Part shown: in pieces, positions 18,130 through 26,999 of the stretch
How positions within the stretch are numbered: position 1 is the first letter of the stretch
Layout: every line of letters starts with the position of its first letter
NCBI GenBank assembly: GCA_019347915.1
Contig: JAHWKL010000004.1
Span: 1-48,186, forward strand
Length of the DNA: 48,186 nucleotides
Direction of reading: 5' to 3'
Source of the DNA: Actinomycetota bacterium
Lineage (GTDB): Bacteria > Actinomycetota > Acidimicrobiia > Acidimicrobiales > CADCSY01
Notes under the pieces: model-generated
What the model was told of the DNA's origin: nothing
The model's input: the letters and a program-made list of their open reading frames with translations, nothing else
Databases searched by the model: none
Translations under genes and position numbers: made by a program

Positions 18130-19292
18130 ACCTCTTCGACATCTTTGTCGCCACCCTGGTGATCGTCGGGGTCGTGGGTGGCTACCGGCTGGGGTTCCTC
18201 ACCCGGGCCCTGTCGTGGGCGGGGCTGGCCGTTGGCCTGGTGGTGACCATCCGCTTCCTGCCCGACCTGGTCGAGCTGGTGCCCCTGCCCGCCGAAGGAT
18301 CCGATGCCAACGCCCGCCTGCTGGTGGCCATCGGCGTGCTCCTGATCGGTGCTTTCCTCGGCCAGGGCCTGGGGATGCTGATCGGCACCCAGGCCCACCT
18401 GGCCATCCCCAACGCCGGCCGGCCACTCGACCGCCTCGGCGGGGCGCTGGCCGGGGGACTGGGCGTCCTGGTCGCCGTCTGGCTGCTGTTGCCAACCTTC
18501 GCCCAGGTGCCCGGGACCGTCTCCCGCCAGGCCCGCAGCTCGTCGGTCGCCCAGACGCTCGATGCCGTCACGCCCCAGCCGCCGGACACGCTCAGGGCCC
18601 TCCGGCGTCTCGTGGGCGACACGCAGTTCCCCGACGTCTTCGCCACCCTTCGCCCGGCTCCCGACCTGGGGCCGCCCCCCGCCGAGTCCGGGCTCAGTGC
18701 CGACCTGGCCCGGTCGCTGGCCGCCTCCACCTACCGGGTCGAGGGTGAGGCGTGCGGCCGGCTCCAGGAGGGGAGTGGCTTCGTCGCCGAGCCCGGGGTC
18801 GTGGTGACCAACGCCCACGTCGTCGCCGGCCAGGACACCACCGAGCTCATCGCGGTGGACGGCAGCCGGGCTCAGGCGCAAGTGGTGATGTTCGACCCCG
18901 ACACCGACCTCGCCGTCCTGACGAGCGGCGTGGGGGCGGCGGCGCTGCCCATCGGGCAGAGCGGGGTGGGTGTGCAGGGAGGGGTGTTCGGTTATCCCGG
19001 CGGCGGAGCGCTCGAGGTCTCCCCGTTCGATGTGCGTGAAGCGGTCCAGGCCGTGGGTCGCGACCTCTACGGCGACGGACCCACCCGCCGCCAGGTCCTC
19101 ATCCTCTCCTCGCGGCTGGCGCCCGGCGACTCCGGTGCCGCCCTGGTCGACGGGACGGGGTCGGTGGTGGGCGTGGCCTTCGCCATCGCACCCGACCGGG
19201 CGGGTACCGCCTACGCCCTGCACGTCGACGAGTTGCGCGAGGCGCTGTCAGCTCCCCGCACCCCCACCGACACCGGGCCCTGCCTGCGCTGA
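18126..19292 (+). CDS. MarP-like membrane serine protease (CvpA domain + trypsin-like domain)
   Basis: 388 residues. The N-terminal CvpA-like part has four predicted membrane helices (about 5-21, 30-44, 64-87, 105-123). The extracytoplasmic protease domain has the catalytic triad His231 (TNAHVV), Asp261 (DTDLAVL) and Ser336 (PGDSGAAL). The only two cysteines of the mature part (Cys210 and Cys386) flank the domain and could form the disulfide known to stabilise MarP. Mycobacterial MarP protects cells from acid and oxidative stress and processes a peptidoglycan hydrolase. GTG 18126 overlaps the trmI stop; the track start at 17850 is a shadow. Confidence 0.93.
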   Translation: MNLFDIFVATLVIVGVVGGYRLGFLTRALSWAGLAVGLVVTIRFLPDLVELVPLPAEGSDANARLLVAIGVLLIGAFLGQGLGMLIGTQAHLAIPNAGRPLDRLGGALAGGLGVLVAVWLLLPTFAQVPGTVSRQARSSSVAQTLDAVTPQPPDTLRALRRLVGDTQFPDVFATLRPAPDLGPPPAESGLSADLARSLAASTYRVEGEACGRLQEGSGFVAEPGVVVTNAHVVAGQDTTELIAVDGSRAQAQVVMFDPDTDLAVLTSGVGAAALPIGQSGVGVQGGVFGYPGGGALEVSPFDVREAVQAVGRDLYGDGPTRRQVLILSSRLAPGDSGAALVDGTGSVVGVAFAIAPDRAGTAYALHVDELREALSAPRTPTDTGPCLR

Positions 19293-19300
19293 GCCAGGAG

Positions 19301-19367
19301 CCGACGGCCCGGCGGCTGGCGGCATGGCGGCATGGCGGTGGGACCCCCGCCGCGATGGGGCCGTCGG
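19301..19367. terminator. Bidirectional hairpin between convergent marP-like and antiporter genes
   Basis: A 10-bp perfect inverted repeat (CCGACGGCCC at 19301-19310, GGGCCGTCGG at 19358-19367) encloses a smaller GGCGG/CCGCC stem. Inside is a short iteration of GGCGGCAT. It lies in the 91-bp gap between two converging stops, so it probably ends transcription from both sides. Confidence 0.6.
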
Positions 19368-19383
19368 GAGAAGGCCCGAACCG

Positions 19384-20583
19384 CTACTGCCCGGCAGGGA
19401 CGGGCTGCCTGCGTTCGGGACGCTCGGTCACCAGCGCGGGCACGTAGCGGGCGGCGACGGGACCGGCGATGGCGAGCAGCAGGACGTACGCCGCCGCCAC
19501 CGGGCCGAGCGCGGGTTCGATGCCGGCGGAGACGCCGAGGCCGGCGATGACGATGGAGAACTCGCCCCGGGCGATGAGGGCCGTGCCCGCCCGCAGGCGG
19601 CCCGGTCGGGCGATACCCATGCGCTTGGCGGCCCACCAGCCGGTGACGACCTTGGTGCCGGCGGTGACCGCGGCCAGGGCGAGGGCGACGCCGGCGACCG
19701 GCACCAGCTCAGAGGGATCGATCTGGAGCCCGAAGAATAAGAAGAAGGCAGCGGCGAACAGGTCCCGGAGCGGTCCCACCAGCAGGCTGGCTCGCTCCTG
19801 CACGGCTCCACCGATGGCGATGCCGACGAGGAAGGCGCCGACGGCGGCGGAGACCTGCAGCTGGGCGGCGACGCCGGCGACGACGAGGGTGGTGCCGAGC
19901 ACGCCGAGCAGAAGGGCTTCGTCGGAGTGGCTGAACAGCGCCTGGCTGAGCACGCCCCCGTGGCGCAGAGCCACGAACAGCACCAGCGCCACCGTGGCCA
20001 GGGCGATCGCGACCGAAGGCAGGCCGGCCATCAGGGAGCCACCGGTGAGCAGTGCCGCCACCACGGGCAGGTACACGGCCATGGCCAGGTCCTCCATGAC
20101 CAGGATCGACAGCACCGACGGCGTCTCCCGGTTCCCCAGGCGGTCGAGATCGGCCAGCAGCTTGGAGATGACGCCCGAGGAGGAGATGTAGGTCACGCCG
20201 CCCAGGAGGATCACCGCCCGTGCATCCCAGCCCAGGGCCAGGCCGGCGAGCACGCCGGGGGTGGCGTTGGCGACGATGTCGAGCAGACCTGCGGGAAGAC
20301 CCACCTTGAGGTTGCCGCCCAGCTCCTCGGAGGAGTACTCCAGGCCCAGGGTGAGCAGGAGCAGCACCACGCCGATCTCCGACCCGACGGCGATCAGCGT
20401 CTCGCTCACGTCGAGGTCGACGACGCCGCCTCTGCCCACGATGAGGCCCCCCACCAGGTAGAAGGGGATGGGGCTGAGACTCAAGCGGTCCGCCAGCCGG
20501 GCGAGGAGCGCCAGGCCCAGCACCACCAGCCCCAGCTCGGTGAGCACGAGGGCCACCTCGGCGGGTGCGGCGGCGAAGATCAC
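19384..20583 (-). CDS. CPA2-family monovalent cation/H+ antiporter
   Basis: 399 residues, almost wholly hydrophobic, with about 11-12 membrane segments of the KefB/KhtU-like Na/H exchanger fold. Conserved features include LLTLGLEYS, GGVTYISSSGVISKLL, VMEDLAMAVYLPVV and GTALIARGEFSIVIA. It lacks the C-terminal RCK domain of Kef proteins; that role is filled by the separate upstream KhtT-like subunit. A TAA in frame upstream leaves GTG 20583 as the only normal start, and it abuts a GGAG. Likely K+/H+ exchange across the plasma membrane. Confidence 0.92.
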   Translation of the reverse strand: MIFAAAPAEVALVLTELGLVVLGLALLARLADRLSLSPIPFYLVGGLIVGRGGVVDLDVSETLIAVGSEIGVVLLLLTLGLEYSSEELGGNLKVGLPAGLLDIVANATPGVLAGLALGWDARAVILLGGVTYISSSGVISKLLADLDRLGNRETPSVLSILVMEDLAMAVYLPVVAALLTGGSLMAGLPSVAIALATVALVLFVALRHGGVLSQALFSHSDEALLLGVLGTTLVVAGVAAQLQVSAAVGAFLVGIAIGGAVQERASLLVGPLRDLFAAAFFLFFGLQIDPSELVPVAGVALALAAVTAGTKVVTGWWAAKRMGIARPGRLRAGTALIARGEFSIVIAGLGVSAGIEPALGPVAAAYVLLLAIAGPVAARYVPALVTERPERRQPVPAGQ

Positions 20584-20613
20584 CTCCAGCGATGCAGGGA
20601 GACGGTCACGGCG

Positions 20614-21099
20614 TTAACCCTGCTGGAGGAGGCGGAACAGCTCCTTGATGCCCTCCGGGGTCCCTACCGCGACCGCAGTGTCTCCCTCCTCCAGCGTGAA
20701 GTCGCCCCCCGGGGCGGGGATGGTCTCGTCGCCCCGCACCACGGCGACGATGGAGACCCCCGTCTCGGTGCGCAGTGCCGACTCCCGTAGCGTCCGCCCC
20801 GCGCACGCCGCGTTCCCACCCACCGGCAGCCAATCGATGGTCAGGCCCTCGATGTGCTGCTGGAGGTCGGCCAGCCGCTCGCTGACATGAGACGTCCCGA
20901 GCAGCTCGGCCAACGTCTGGGTGTCATCGGCATCGAGCCGTACGACGTCACGGCAGGCGTCGGGATCGACGCTGTCGTACACGAGCAGCTCCCGCCGACC
21001 GGTCCGGTGGGCGAGGACACCCACTCGGTCGCCCTCCTTGGTGACGAAGTCGTAGCGGATGCCCACGCCGGGCAGTTGCGTCTCCTCGACCTCAGCCAT
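20614..21099 (-). CDS. KhtT-like regulatory subunit with TrkA-C domain
   Basis: 161 residues from ATG 21099; the track offers TTG 21117, six codons longer. The N-terminal part ([26 protein letters not shown]) and the C-terminal RCK_C/TrkA-C fold (about 75-158, with [25 protein letters not shown] and [12 protein letters not shown]) match KhtT, the cytoplasmic, ligand-sensing partner of K+/H+ antiporters. The antiporter gene starts 30 bases downstream, so the pair forms a two-component antiporter. Confidence 0.88.
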   Translation of the reverse strand: MAEVEETQLPGVGIRYDFVTKEGDRVGVLAHRTGRRELLVYDSVDPDACRDVVRLDADDTQTLAELLGTSHVSERLADLQQHIEGLTIDWLPVGGNAACAGRTLRESALRTETGVSIVAVVRGDETIPAPGGDFTLEEGDTAVAVGTPEGIKELFRLLQQG

Positions 21100-21138
21100 C
21101 GACAGCCAGTCTGTCAACCATGCGAGCTGGGCCGGCGG

Positions 21139-21381
21139 TCAGGCGGGCTCGATGAAGATGCACTCGCCGGGGCACTCCTCGGCGGACTCGACCACGTCGT
21201 CGAGCCGTTCATCGGGGAAGCTGGCCAGGCCTTCGGCGCCACCGGGGTCGCTGAGGACCTTGTCCCCCTCCTTGACGTATGCCAGGCCGTCGTCCAGCAG
21301 CGTGAACACGTCGGGGGCGATCTCCTCGCACAGGCCGTCGCCCGTACACAGATCCTGGTCGATCCAGACCTTCATCGGCAT
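21139..21381 (-). CDS. Small ferredoxin (3Fe-4S type)
   Basis: 80 residues from ATG 21381, with AGGAG 9 bases upstream; ATG 21375 is an alternative. It carries [15 protein letters not shown], where the Asp at the second-Cys position suggests a 3Fe-4S rather than 4Fe-4S cluster, and [10 protein letters not shown] at the end. Such acidic single-cluster ferredoxins often feed cytochromes P450 in actinobacteria, but none is seen here. The track entry from 23151 is antisense to mpa. A TAAATT box about 40 bases upstream may be its -10. It is divergent from mpa. Confidence 0.9.
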   Translation of the reverse strand: MPMKVWIDQDLCTGDGLCEEIAPDVFTLLDDGLAYVKEGDKVLSDPGGAEGLASFPDERLDDVVESAEECPGECIFIEPA

Positions 21382-21422
21382 CAGCGCACGCTCCTGTACT
21401 TCGCTGGTCGGCGGTCCTCCCC

Positions 21423-21428
21423 AATTTA
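21423..21428 (-). promoter_or_regulatory. Putative -10 element of ferredoxin gene
   Basis: TAAATT on the minus strand, about 41 bases before ATG 21381, giving a leader of roughly 35 bases with an AGGAG ribosome binding site. Confidence 0.45.
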
Positions 21429-21515
21429 CCCGGTGCGGGGGAGGAAAACTCAGGAGGGTGGCATTCCCGGGTTCCCGTGCCCGCCGGTGTCGTCCGTTTC
21501 CGGCGGTCCCCCGTG

Positions 21516-21521
21516 TATCGT
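21516..21521 (+). promoter_or_regulatory. Putative -10 element of mpa (leadered)
   Basis: TATCGT, 46 bases before GTG 21568. The implied leader of about 40 bases contains AGGAGG 7 bases before the start, one of the few strong ribosome binding sites in the window. Confidence 0.45.
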
Positions 21522-21567
21522 CGCCCGCGGATCGACAGGAGCCCGAGCATCGACAGGAGGGAGTCCT

Positions 21568-23310
21568 GTGGCCGACCACGACGAGGCCGAGCTCGAGGAG
21601 CTGCGCGAGCAGGCGATGACGCTGGAGGAGGAGGTCGCCCTGCTCCGGCGGCGGCTGCAGGATGCCCCCAAGCGGGTCCGCACCCTCGAGGAGCGTCTGC
21701 TGGAGACCAAGGGCCAGCTGGCGCAGGCGGTGTCCCAGAACGAGAAGCTCACCTACACGCTGCGCGAGGCCCGTGAGCACATCGCCGCGCTGCGTGAGGA
21801 GGTGGAGAAGCTCACCCAGCCCCCGTCCGCCTACGGCACCCTGCTCGGCCACAACGACGATGGCACGGTCGACGTCTTCTCCGCCGGCCGGAAGATGCGG
21901 GTGGCGGTGCATCCCGACCTGACCGAAGCCGACCTGCCCCGCGGCGCCGAAGTGGCGCTGAACGAGTCCCTCAACGTGGTGCTGGCCCGGGCGGCGGAGA
22001 TCTCGGGTGAGGTGGTCACGGTCAAGGAGCTTCTCGACGACCGGCGGCGGGCCCTCATTCTCGGCCGGGCCGACGAGGAGCGGGTGGTGGAGCTCTCCGA
22101 CTCCATGGTGGACACCGTGCTGCGGGCCGGCGACACCGTGCTGATGGATCCCCGGTCGGGCTTGATCCTCGAGAAGCTGCCCCGCCCCGAGGTCGAGGAG
22201 CTGGTGCTCGAGGAGGTGCCCGACATCTCCTATGCCGATGTGGGTGGCCTCGACGCCCAGATCGAGCAGATCACCGATGCGGTCGAGCTGCCGTTCATCC
22301 ATCGCCGCCTGTTCGAGGAGTACCGCCTGCCCGCCCCCAAGGGCATCCTGCTGTACGGACCTCCGGGCTGCGGCAAGACCCTCATCGCCAAGGCGGTGGC
22401 CAACTCGCTGTCCAAGAAGGTCAGCCAGGTGACGGGGCAGCCCGCGGCTCGCAGTTACTTCCTGAACATCAAGGGCCCCGAGCTGCTCAACAAGTACGTG
22501 GGCGAGACCGAGCGCCAGATCCGGCTGGTGTTCCAGCGGGCTCGGGAGAAGTCGGAGGAGGGCGTGCCCGTCATCGTGTTCTTCGACGAGATGGACAGCC
22601 TCTTCCGCACCCGCGGCAGCGGCATCAGCTCCGACATGGAATCGACCATCGTCCCTCAGCTCCTGGCCGAGATCGACGGGGTGGAGACGCTGCGCAACGT
22701 CATCGTCATCGGCGCCTCCAACCGCGAGGATCTCATCGACCCGGCGATCCTGCGGCCGGGCCGCCTGGACGTGAAGATCAAGATCGAGCGCCCCAACGAG
22801 GAGGCGGCCGTCTCGATCTTCAACCGCTACCTCGACACCTCCCTGCCGCTGGCCGCCGACGAGGTCGCGGACCTGGGCGGCGGCGACCCGGAGAAGGCGG
22901 TGCGGGTCATGATCGAGCGCACGGTCGAGGTCATGTTCCGGGCCGACGAGGCCAACCGGTTCCTGGAGATCACCTACCAGAACGGCGACAAGGAGGTCAT
23001 GTACTTCAAGGACTTCGCCTCGGGGGCCATGATCGAGAACATCGTGCGCCGAGCCAAGAAGCTGGCCATCAAGCGGCTCATCTCCGGCGGTGCGCCGGGG
23101 ATCCGGACCGCCGATCTCCAGGCTTCGATCGCCCAGGAGTACAAGGAGCACGAGGACCTGCCCAACACCACCAACCCCGACGACTGGGCCAAGATCTCGG
23201 GCAAGAAGGGTGAGCGCATCGTCTACGTCCGCACGCTGGTGTCCCAGGGCACCGACGAGGTCGGGGGCGGCCGTTCGATCGAGCGGGTGGCCACCGGCCA
23301 GTACCTGTGA
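21568..23310 (+). CDS. mpa: Proteasomal AAA ATPase Mpa/ARC
   Basis: 580 residues from GTG 21568 after AGGAGG. An N-terminal coiled coil (about 5-85), which binds Pup, leads into the tandem OB region (about 86-205) and the AAA module with Walker A GPPGCGKT at 264-271, Walker [10 protein letters not shown] and the LRPGRLD arginine-finger region. The C-terminus ends GQYL, the penultimate-tyrosine motif that docks Mpa on the 20S core. The hexamer recognises pupylated proteins, unfolds them and feeds PrcBA. The track start at 20854 is a shadow. Confidence 0.97.
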   Translation: MADHDEAELEELREQAMTLEEEVALLRRRLQDAPKRVRTLEERLLETKGQLAQAVSQNEKLTYTLREAREHIAALREEVEKLTQPPSAYGTLLGHNDDGTVDVFSAGRKMRVAVHPDLTEADLPRGAEVALNESLNVVLARAAEISGEVVTVKELLDDRRRALILGRADEERVVELSDSMVDTVLRAGDTVLMDPRSGLILEKLPRPEVEELVLEEVPDISYADVGGLDAQIEQITDAVELPFIHRRLFEEYRLPAPKGILLYGPPGCGKTLIAKAVANSLSKKVSQVTGQPAARSYFLNIKGPELLNKYVGETERQIRLVFQRAREKSEEGVPVIVFFDEMDSLFRTRGSGISSDMESTIVPQLLAEIDGVETLRNVIVIGASNREDLIDPAILRPGRLDVKIKIERPNEEAAVSIFNRYLDTSLPLAADEVADLGGGDPEKAVRVMIERTVEVMFRADEANRFLEITYQNGDKEVMYFKDFASGAMIENIVRRAKKLAIKRLISGGAPGIRTADLQASIAQEYKEHEDLPNTTNPDDWAKISGKKGERIVYVRTLVSQGTDEVGGGRSIERVATGQYL

Positions 23311-23353
23311 GGTGACGGCGCCGGACTGTCGCCGATTCCGGCGTCACCGGAGG

Positions 23354-23359
23354 TAGGGT
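23354..23359 (+). promoter_or_regulatory. Putative -10 element of dop (leaderless)
   Basis: TAGGGT, 7 bases before GTG 23367 in the 56-bp gap after mpa, allowing dop-pup expression apart from mpa. Confidence 0.5.
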
Positions 23360-23366
23360 CAACCTC

Positions 23367-24854
23367 GTGGCCATCCCCAAGGTCTGCGGGATCGAGACCG
23401 AGTACGGCATCGTGGTCCGGGGCGCCGCTGAGCCCAACCCGATGGCGGCCTCCTCGCTGCTGATCAACGCCTACGTGTCGTCGCTGCAGCCCCGCGTCGG
23501 TTGGGATTTCGAGGACGAGTCCCCCGGCAACGACGCCCGGGGCTACCGGGTCGAGGGCCCTGCCGCGCCGGAGGTCGAGACCCATCTGGTCAACGCCGTG
23601 CTGACCAACGGCGCCCGTTACTACGTCGACCATGCCCACCCGGAGCTGTCCATCCCCGAGTGCCGTGACGCCCGTGAGGTCGTCGTCTGGGACAAGGCCG
23701 GCGAGCAGATCCTCCTGCGTTCCATGCGTGCGGCCCAGGCCACGCTGCCGCCCGGGCAGGAGCTGGTCGTCTACAAGAACAACAGCGATCGCAAGGGCAA
23801 CAGCTACGGCTGCCACGAGAACTACCTCGTCGACCGGGCCGTGCCCTTCCACCGCATCGTGGCGGGGATCTTGCCCTTCTTCGTCACCCGCCAGCTGTTC
23901 GCCGGGGCGGGCAAGGTGGGCTCCGAGGCCCCGGGCCTCTCCTCGGCCGAGGTCCCCTTCCAGCTGTCCCAGCGGGCTGACTTCTTCGAGGAGGAGGTGG
24001 GGCTCGAGACCACGCTGAAGCGCCCCATCGTCAACACCCGTGACGAGCCACACTGCGACGCCCAGAAGTACCGTCGCCTCCATGTGATCCTGGGTGACGC
24101 CAACTGCTCCGAGCTCGCCACCTTCCTCAAGGTGGGCACGACCGCCCTGGTGCTGGCCATGATCGAGGACGACGAGCTGCCCCGGAACCTGGCGCTGGCT
24201 TCGCCGGTCCGGGCGCTGCGCCAGGTGTCCTACGACCTCGACCTGGGGCTGTCGCTCGAGCTGGCCGACGGCGGGCGGATCAGCGCCCTCGACATCCAGT
24301 GGGAGTACCTCACCTGGGCCCGGAAGTACGCCGACACCCACGGGCTCGAAGCCGTCGGTGAGGAAGTGGGCGGCGAGATCCTTCAACGCTGGGAATCCGT
24401 GCTCACCGCCCTCGAGACCGATCCCATGTCGCTGGCCGGCTCCCTCGACTGGGTGGCGAAGTACACGCTGCTGTCCGCCTACCGTGACCGCCACGGGTTG
24501 GCGTGGGACGCCGCCCGGCTGGCAGCGATGGACCTGCAGTACCACGACCTGCGCCCGGAGCGCTCCCTCTCCGCCCGTCTCGGTCTCGAACGACTCACCG
24601 AGGACGCCGAGGTCGAGGCGGCGGTCACCGAACCCCCGGCCACGACCAGGGCCTGGTTCCGCGGCAAGTGCCTGCAGCGGTGGGCGTCCCAGATCGTTGC
24701 CGCCAACTGGGACTCGCTGGTCTTCGACGTGGGTGCCGACCCGTTGCGCCGGGTGCCGATGATCGAGCCACTCAAGGGGACAGCGGCCATGGTCGACGAC
24801 TTGTTGGAGGCATGTGCCACGCCCAGCGAGCTGCTCCAGCGGTTGGGCACGTGA
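23367..24854 (+). CDS. dop: Pup deamidase / depupylase Dop
   Basis: 495 residues of the carboxylate-amine ligase-like Dop/PafA family. The N-terminal nucleotide/metal motif is [18 protein letters not shown] and NTRDEPHCD are shared with PafA. The stretch following (ASSLLINAY to EDESPGNDARG) has the loop absent from PafA that marks Dop. Dop converts the C-terminal Gln of Pup to Glu and removes Pup from targets. It directly precedes pup, whose product ends in Gln and thus needs Dop. Confidence 0.95.
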   Translation: MAIPKVCGIETEYGIVVRGAAEPNPMAASSLLINAYVSSLQPRVGWDFEDESPGNDARGYRVEGPAAPEVETHLVNAVLTNGARYYVDHAHPELSIPECRDAREVVVWDKAGEQILLRSMRAAQATLPPGQELVVYKNNSDRKGNSYGCHENYLVDRAVPFHRIVAGILPFFVTRQLFAGAGKVGSEAPGLSSAEVPFQLSQRADFFEEEVGLETTLKRPIVNTRDEPHCDAQKYRRLHVILGDANCSELATFLKVGTTALVLAMIEDDELPRNLALASPVRALRQVSYDLDLGLSLELADGGRISALDIQWEYLTWARKYADTHGLEAVGEEVGGEILQRWESVLTALETDPMSLAGSLDWVAKYTLLSAYRDRHGLAWDAARLAAMDLQYHDLRPERSLSARLGLERLTEDAEVEAAVTEPPATTRAWFRGKCLQRWASQIVAANWDSLVFDVGADPLRRVPMIEPLKGTAAMVDDLLEACATPSELLQRLGT

Positions 24855-24881
24855 ACAGTGCGAACAGTGAGGTGATGAGCG

Positions 24882-25079
24882 ATGGTTGAACGGGAACATC
24901 GGAGGAAGCCGGCGCCGAGCCGCCACGAGGAAGAGGCGGTCGACGAGCAGCCGACGAAGTCCGAGAAGGGGGAGAAGATCAAGGCCGAGCTCGACGACCT
25001 GCTGGACGAGATCGACGAGGTCCTGGAGGTGAACTCCGAGGAGTTCGTCCGGTCCTACGTCCAGAAGGGTGGACAGTAG
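24882..25079 (+). CDS. pup: Prokaryotic ubiquitin-like protein Pup
   Basis: 65 residues, acidic and mostly disordered, ending YVQKGGQ. The C-terminal Gly-Gly-Gln means it is made in the inactive Gln form. The Mpa-binding helical part (KIKAELDDLLDEIDEVLE) sits at residues about 32-49. GAGGTG lies 7 bases before the ATG. Upstream are two tandem copies of GAACAGTG. It is placed between dop and prcB as in other actinobacteria. Confidence 0.96.
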   Translation: MVEREHRRKPAPSRHEEEAVDEQPTKSEKGEKIKAELDDLLDEIDEVLEVNSEEFVRSYVQKGGQ

Positions 25080-25122
25080 GCTCCGGCTCGGTTCTCCACT
25101 CAGGGCGAGAACATCGAGCGGG

Positions 25123-25128
25123 TAGCCT
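25123..25128 (+). promoter_or_regulatory. Putative -10 element of prcB (leaderless)
   Basis: TAGCCT, 8 bases before GTG 25137, within the 57-bp gap after pup. It would give prcBA its own promoter. Confidence 0.5.
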
Positions 25129-25136
25129 CCCCGAGC

Positions 25137-25970
25137 GTGGCCTTCCCCTTCTACCTGCCCGGTGACGATCCGGGCCCCAGCTTCGCCGAGCTCCTGCGCC
25201 GCACCGGCGGGTGCCCTCCCACCCCGGCGGGCCCGATCGACGACGTGACGCACGGCACCACGGTCGTGGCCCTGCGCTACGCCGACGGCGTGGTCATGGC
25301 TGGCGACCGCCGGGCGACGTCGGGGAACCTCATCAGCCATCGCACCATGGAGAAGGTCTTTCCTGCCGACCGGCACTCCGGGGTGGCCATCGCCGGAGCG
25401 GCAGGGCCGGCAGTCGAGATGGTGCGCCTCTTCCAGCTCCAGCTCGAGCACTACGAGAAGGTGGAGGGCGTCGAGCTGAGCCTGGAAGGCAAGGCCAACC
25501 AGCTGAGCGTCATGGTCCGCAACCACCTCCCGGCGGCCATGCAGGGCCTCATGGTGGTGCCTCTGTTCGCCGGCTACGACCTTGGCCGCGGCGCCGGCCG
25601 CCTCTTCCAGTACGACGTGACCGGGGGACGCTACGAGGAGAGCGACTTCGCCACCAACGGGTCCGGCCGGCTGCACGCCGGAACGGTGGTCAAGCTCGGG
25701 TACCGAGAGGGCGTCGAGCGGACCGGTGCGCTCGACCTGGCCATCTCGGCGTTGTTCCAGGCCGCCGACGAGGACTCGGCCACCGGCGGTCCCGACCTGG
25801 TCCGGGGCATCTACCCGACCATGGCCACCATCACGAGCGCCGGCTTCGAGCGGGTGGACGCCGACGAGGTGGCCGACCGCTTCCGCCGGCTGGTCGAGCG
25901 CTTGTCGACGCCCGAGGGCACGGCCAGCACGGGGGCCACACCCACCATCGGCGGTGGAGGTGCGTCATGA
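25137..25970 (+). CDS. prcB: 20S proteasome beta subunit PrcB
   Basis: 277 residues. A 40-residue propeptide ends DDVTHG, and autocleavage exposes Thr41 (TTVVALRYADG) as the nucleophile. Counting from that Thr as 1, Asp17 and Lys33 of the catalytic set are both present (GDRRATSG and RTMEK). The tail is rich in Thr and Gly. PrcB forms the two inner catalytic rings of the core particle. Its TGA overlaps the prcA ATG. Confidence 0.97.
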   Translation: MAFPFYLPGDDPGPSFAELLRRTGGCPPTPAGPIDDVTHGTTVVALRYADGVVMAGDRRATSGNLISHRTMEKVFPADRHSGVAIAGAAGPAVEMVRLFQLQLEHYEKVEGVELSLEGKANQLSVMVRNHLPAAMQGLMVVPLFAGYDLGRGAGRLFQYDVTGGRYEESDFATNGSGRLHAGTVVKLGYREGVERTGALDLAISALFQAADEDSATGGPDLVRGIYPTMATITSAGFERVDADEVADRFRRLVERLSTPEGTASTGATPTIGGGGAS

Positions 25971-26644
25971 CCATGCCCTTCTACGTCTCCCCCGAGCAGG
26001 TCATGAAGGACCGGGCCGACTACGCCCGCAAGGGGATCGCCCGGGGCCGCAGCCTGGTCGCTGCCACCTACGACGACGGCATCCTGATCTGCGCCGAGAA
26101 CCCGTCCCGCCGGTTGCGCAAGATCAGCGAGATCTACGACCGGATCGCCTTCGCCGCGGTGGGGAAGTACAACGAGTTCGACCAGCTCCGGATCGCCGGG
26201 ATCCGTGCCGCTGACCTCAAGGGCTACGCCTACAGCCGCCAGGACGTCGACGCCCGCAGCCTGGCCAACAACTACGCCCAGATCCTGGGGCAGATCTTCA
26301 CCCACGAGATGAAGCCCATGGAGGTCGAGATCCTCGTGGCCGAGGTCGGCACCATCCCGGAGCAGGATCGCCTCTTCCACCTGCTCTACGACGGCACGGT
26401 CGTCGACGAGAGCCGGTTCACCGTGCTGGGGGGCGAGGCGGAGACCATCGCCGAGCGGCTCCGGGAGCACTACGCCGACGGGCTCGACCAGCCGTCGGTC
26501 ATCCGGCTGTCGACGGTGGCGCTGGGCGGGCCGGACCGGACCCTCAGCGCCGGCGAGCTCGAGGTGGCGGTGTTGAGCCGCAGCGAGGAGGGCCGGGCGT
26601 TCCGGCGGCTGGACGAGGAGACCCTTGCCCGCCTGCTGGGATGA
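25967..26644 (+). CDS. prcA: 20S proteasome alpha subunit PrcA
   Basis: 225 residues from ATG 25967 (ATGA overlap with prcB; GGTGGAGG just upstream). N-terminal MTMPFYVSPEQVMKDRADYA is the actinobacterial alpha-subunit gate region, followed by the Ntn-hydrolase fold without a catalytic Thr. The C-terminal segment has SRSEEGRAFRRL. The alpha rings control entry to the core and receive the Mpa C-terminal tails. The track start at 25211 is a shadow within prcB. Converges with the next gene with a 10-base gap. Confidence 0.96.
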   Translation: MTMPFYVSPEQVMKDRADYARKGIARGRSLVAATYDDGILICAENPSRRLRKISEIYDRIAFAAVGKYNEFDQLRIAGIRAADLKGYAYSRQDVDARSLANNYAQILGQIFTHEMKPMEVEILVAEVGTIPEQDRLFHLLYDGTVVDESRFTVLGGEAETIAERLREHYADGLDQPSVIRLSTVALGGPDRTLSAGELEVAVLSRSEEGRAFRRLDEETLARLLG

Positions 26645-26654
26645 CGCGGGAGGC

Positions 26655-26981
26655 TCAGGCGACGGCGCTGGCGTAGGCCTGGACCACCAGGGCCAGTACC
26701 AGCAGCAGGGCGAACCACAGCGACACCGGCACGACCCGGCCGGGGCCTTCGCCGTCATCGTCGAAGGCCGACTCCACCTCGTCGACCAGCAGAAGCTCGC
26801 GGGCCAGCGCCAGGTCGGGCTCGTCCACCAGCACCTCGACGGCGCCCATGGGGTACGGGCCGTCGACGCCGCCGCCACGGAGCTGGGTGACCACACCCTC
26901 TGATCCGAGCCGAGCGGCCAGGACCCGGGCGTGGAAGCCGGAGGGCACCCTGGCCAGCGGCACCATCCTCACCTCGGCCAC
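26655..26981 (-). CDS. DUF2007-like protein with C-terminal membrane anchor
   Basis: 108 residues from GTG 26981. The N-terminal part (VRMVPLARVPSGFHARVLAARLGSEGV and VEVLVDEPDLALARELL) resembles the putative signal-transducing DUF2007 fold, a small alpha-beta domain. A single hydrophobic segment (about 85-104) at the end would anchor it. It is sandwiched on the opposite strand between prcA and pafA, and its TAGGCT box lies 6 bases before the start. Function unknown; the position invites a link to the proteasome, but nothing shows it. Confidence 0.75.
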   Translation of the reverse strand: MAEVRMVPLARVPSGFHARVLAARLGSEGVVTQLRGGGVDGPYPMGAVEVLVDEPDLALARELLLVDEVESAFDDDGEGPGRVVPVSLWFALLLVLALVVQAYASAVA

Positions 26982-26987
26982 CTCATG

Positions 26988-26993
26988 AGCCTA
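26988..26993 (-). promoter_or_regulatory. Putative -10 element of DUF2007-like gene (leaderless)
   Basis: TAGGCT on the minus strand, 6 bases before GTG 26981. The mosaic repeat starts directly upstream of it. Confidence 0.5.
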
Positions 26994-26999
26994 CTGAGG

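Noticed and set aside
21112-21117. TTGACA as a -35 element ahead of the KhtT-like gene
   Set aside because: It matches the -35 consensus, but no -10 hexamer follows at 16-18 bases and the spot overlaps the optional first codons.
23223-25676. 817-aa minus-strand ORF over dop-pup-prcB
   Set aside because: Antisense to three well-identified proteasome genes; no motif.
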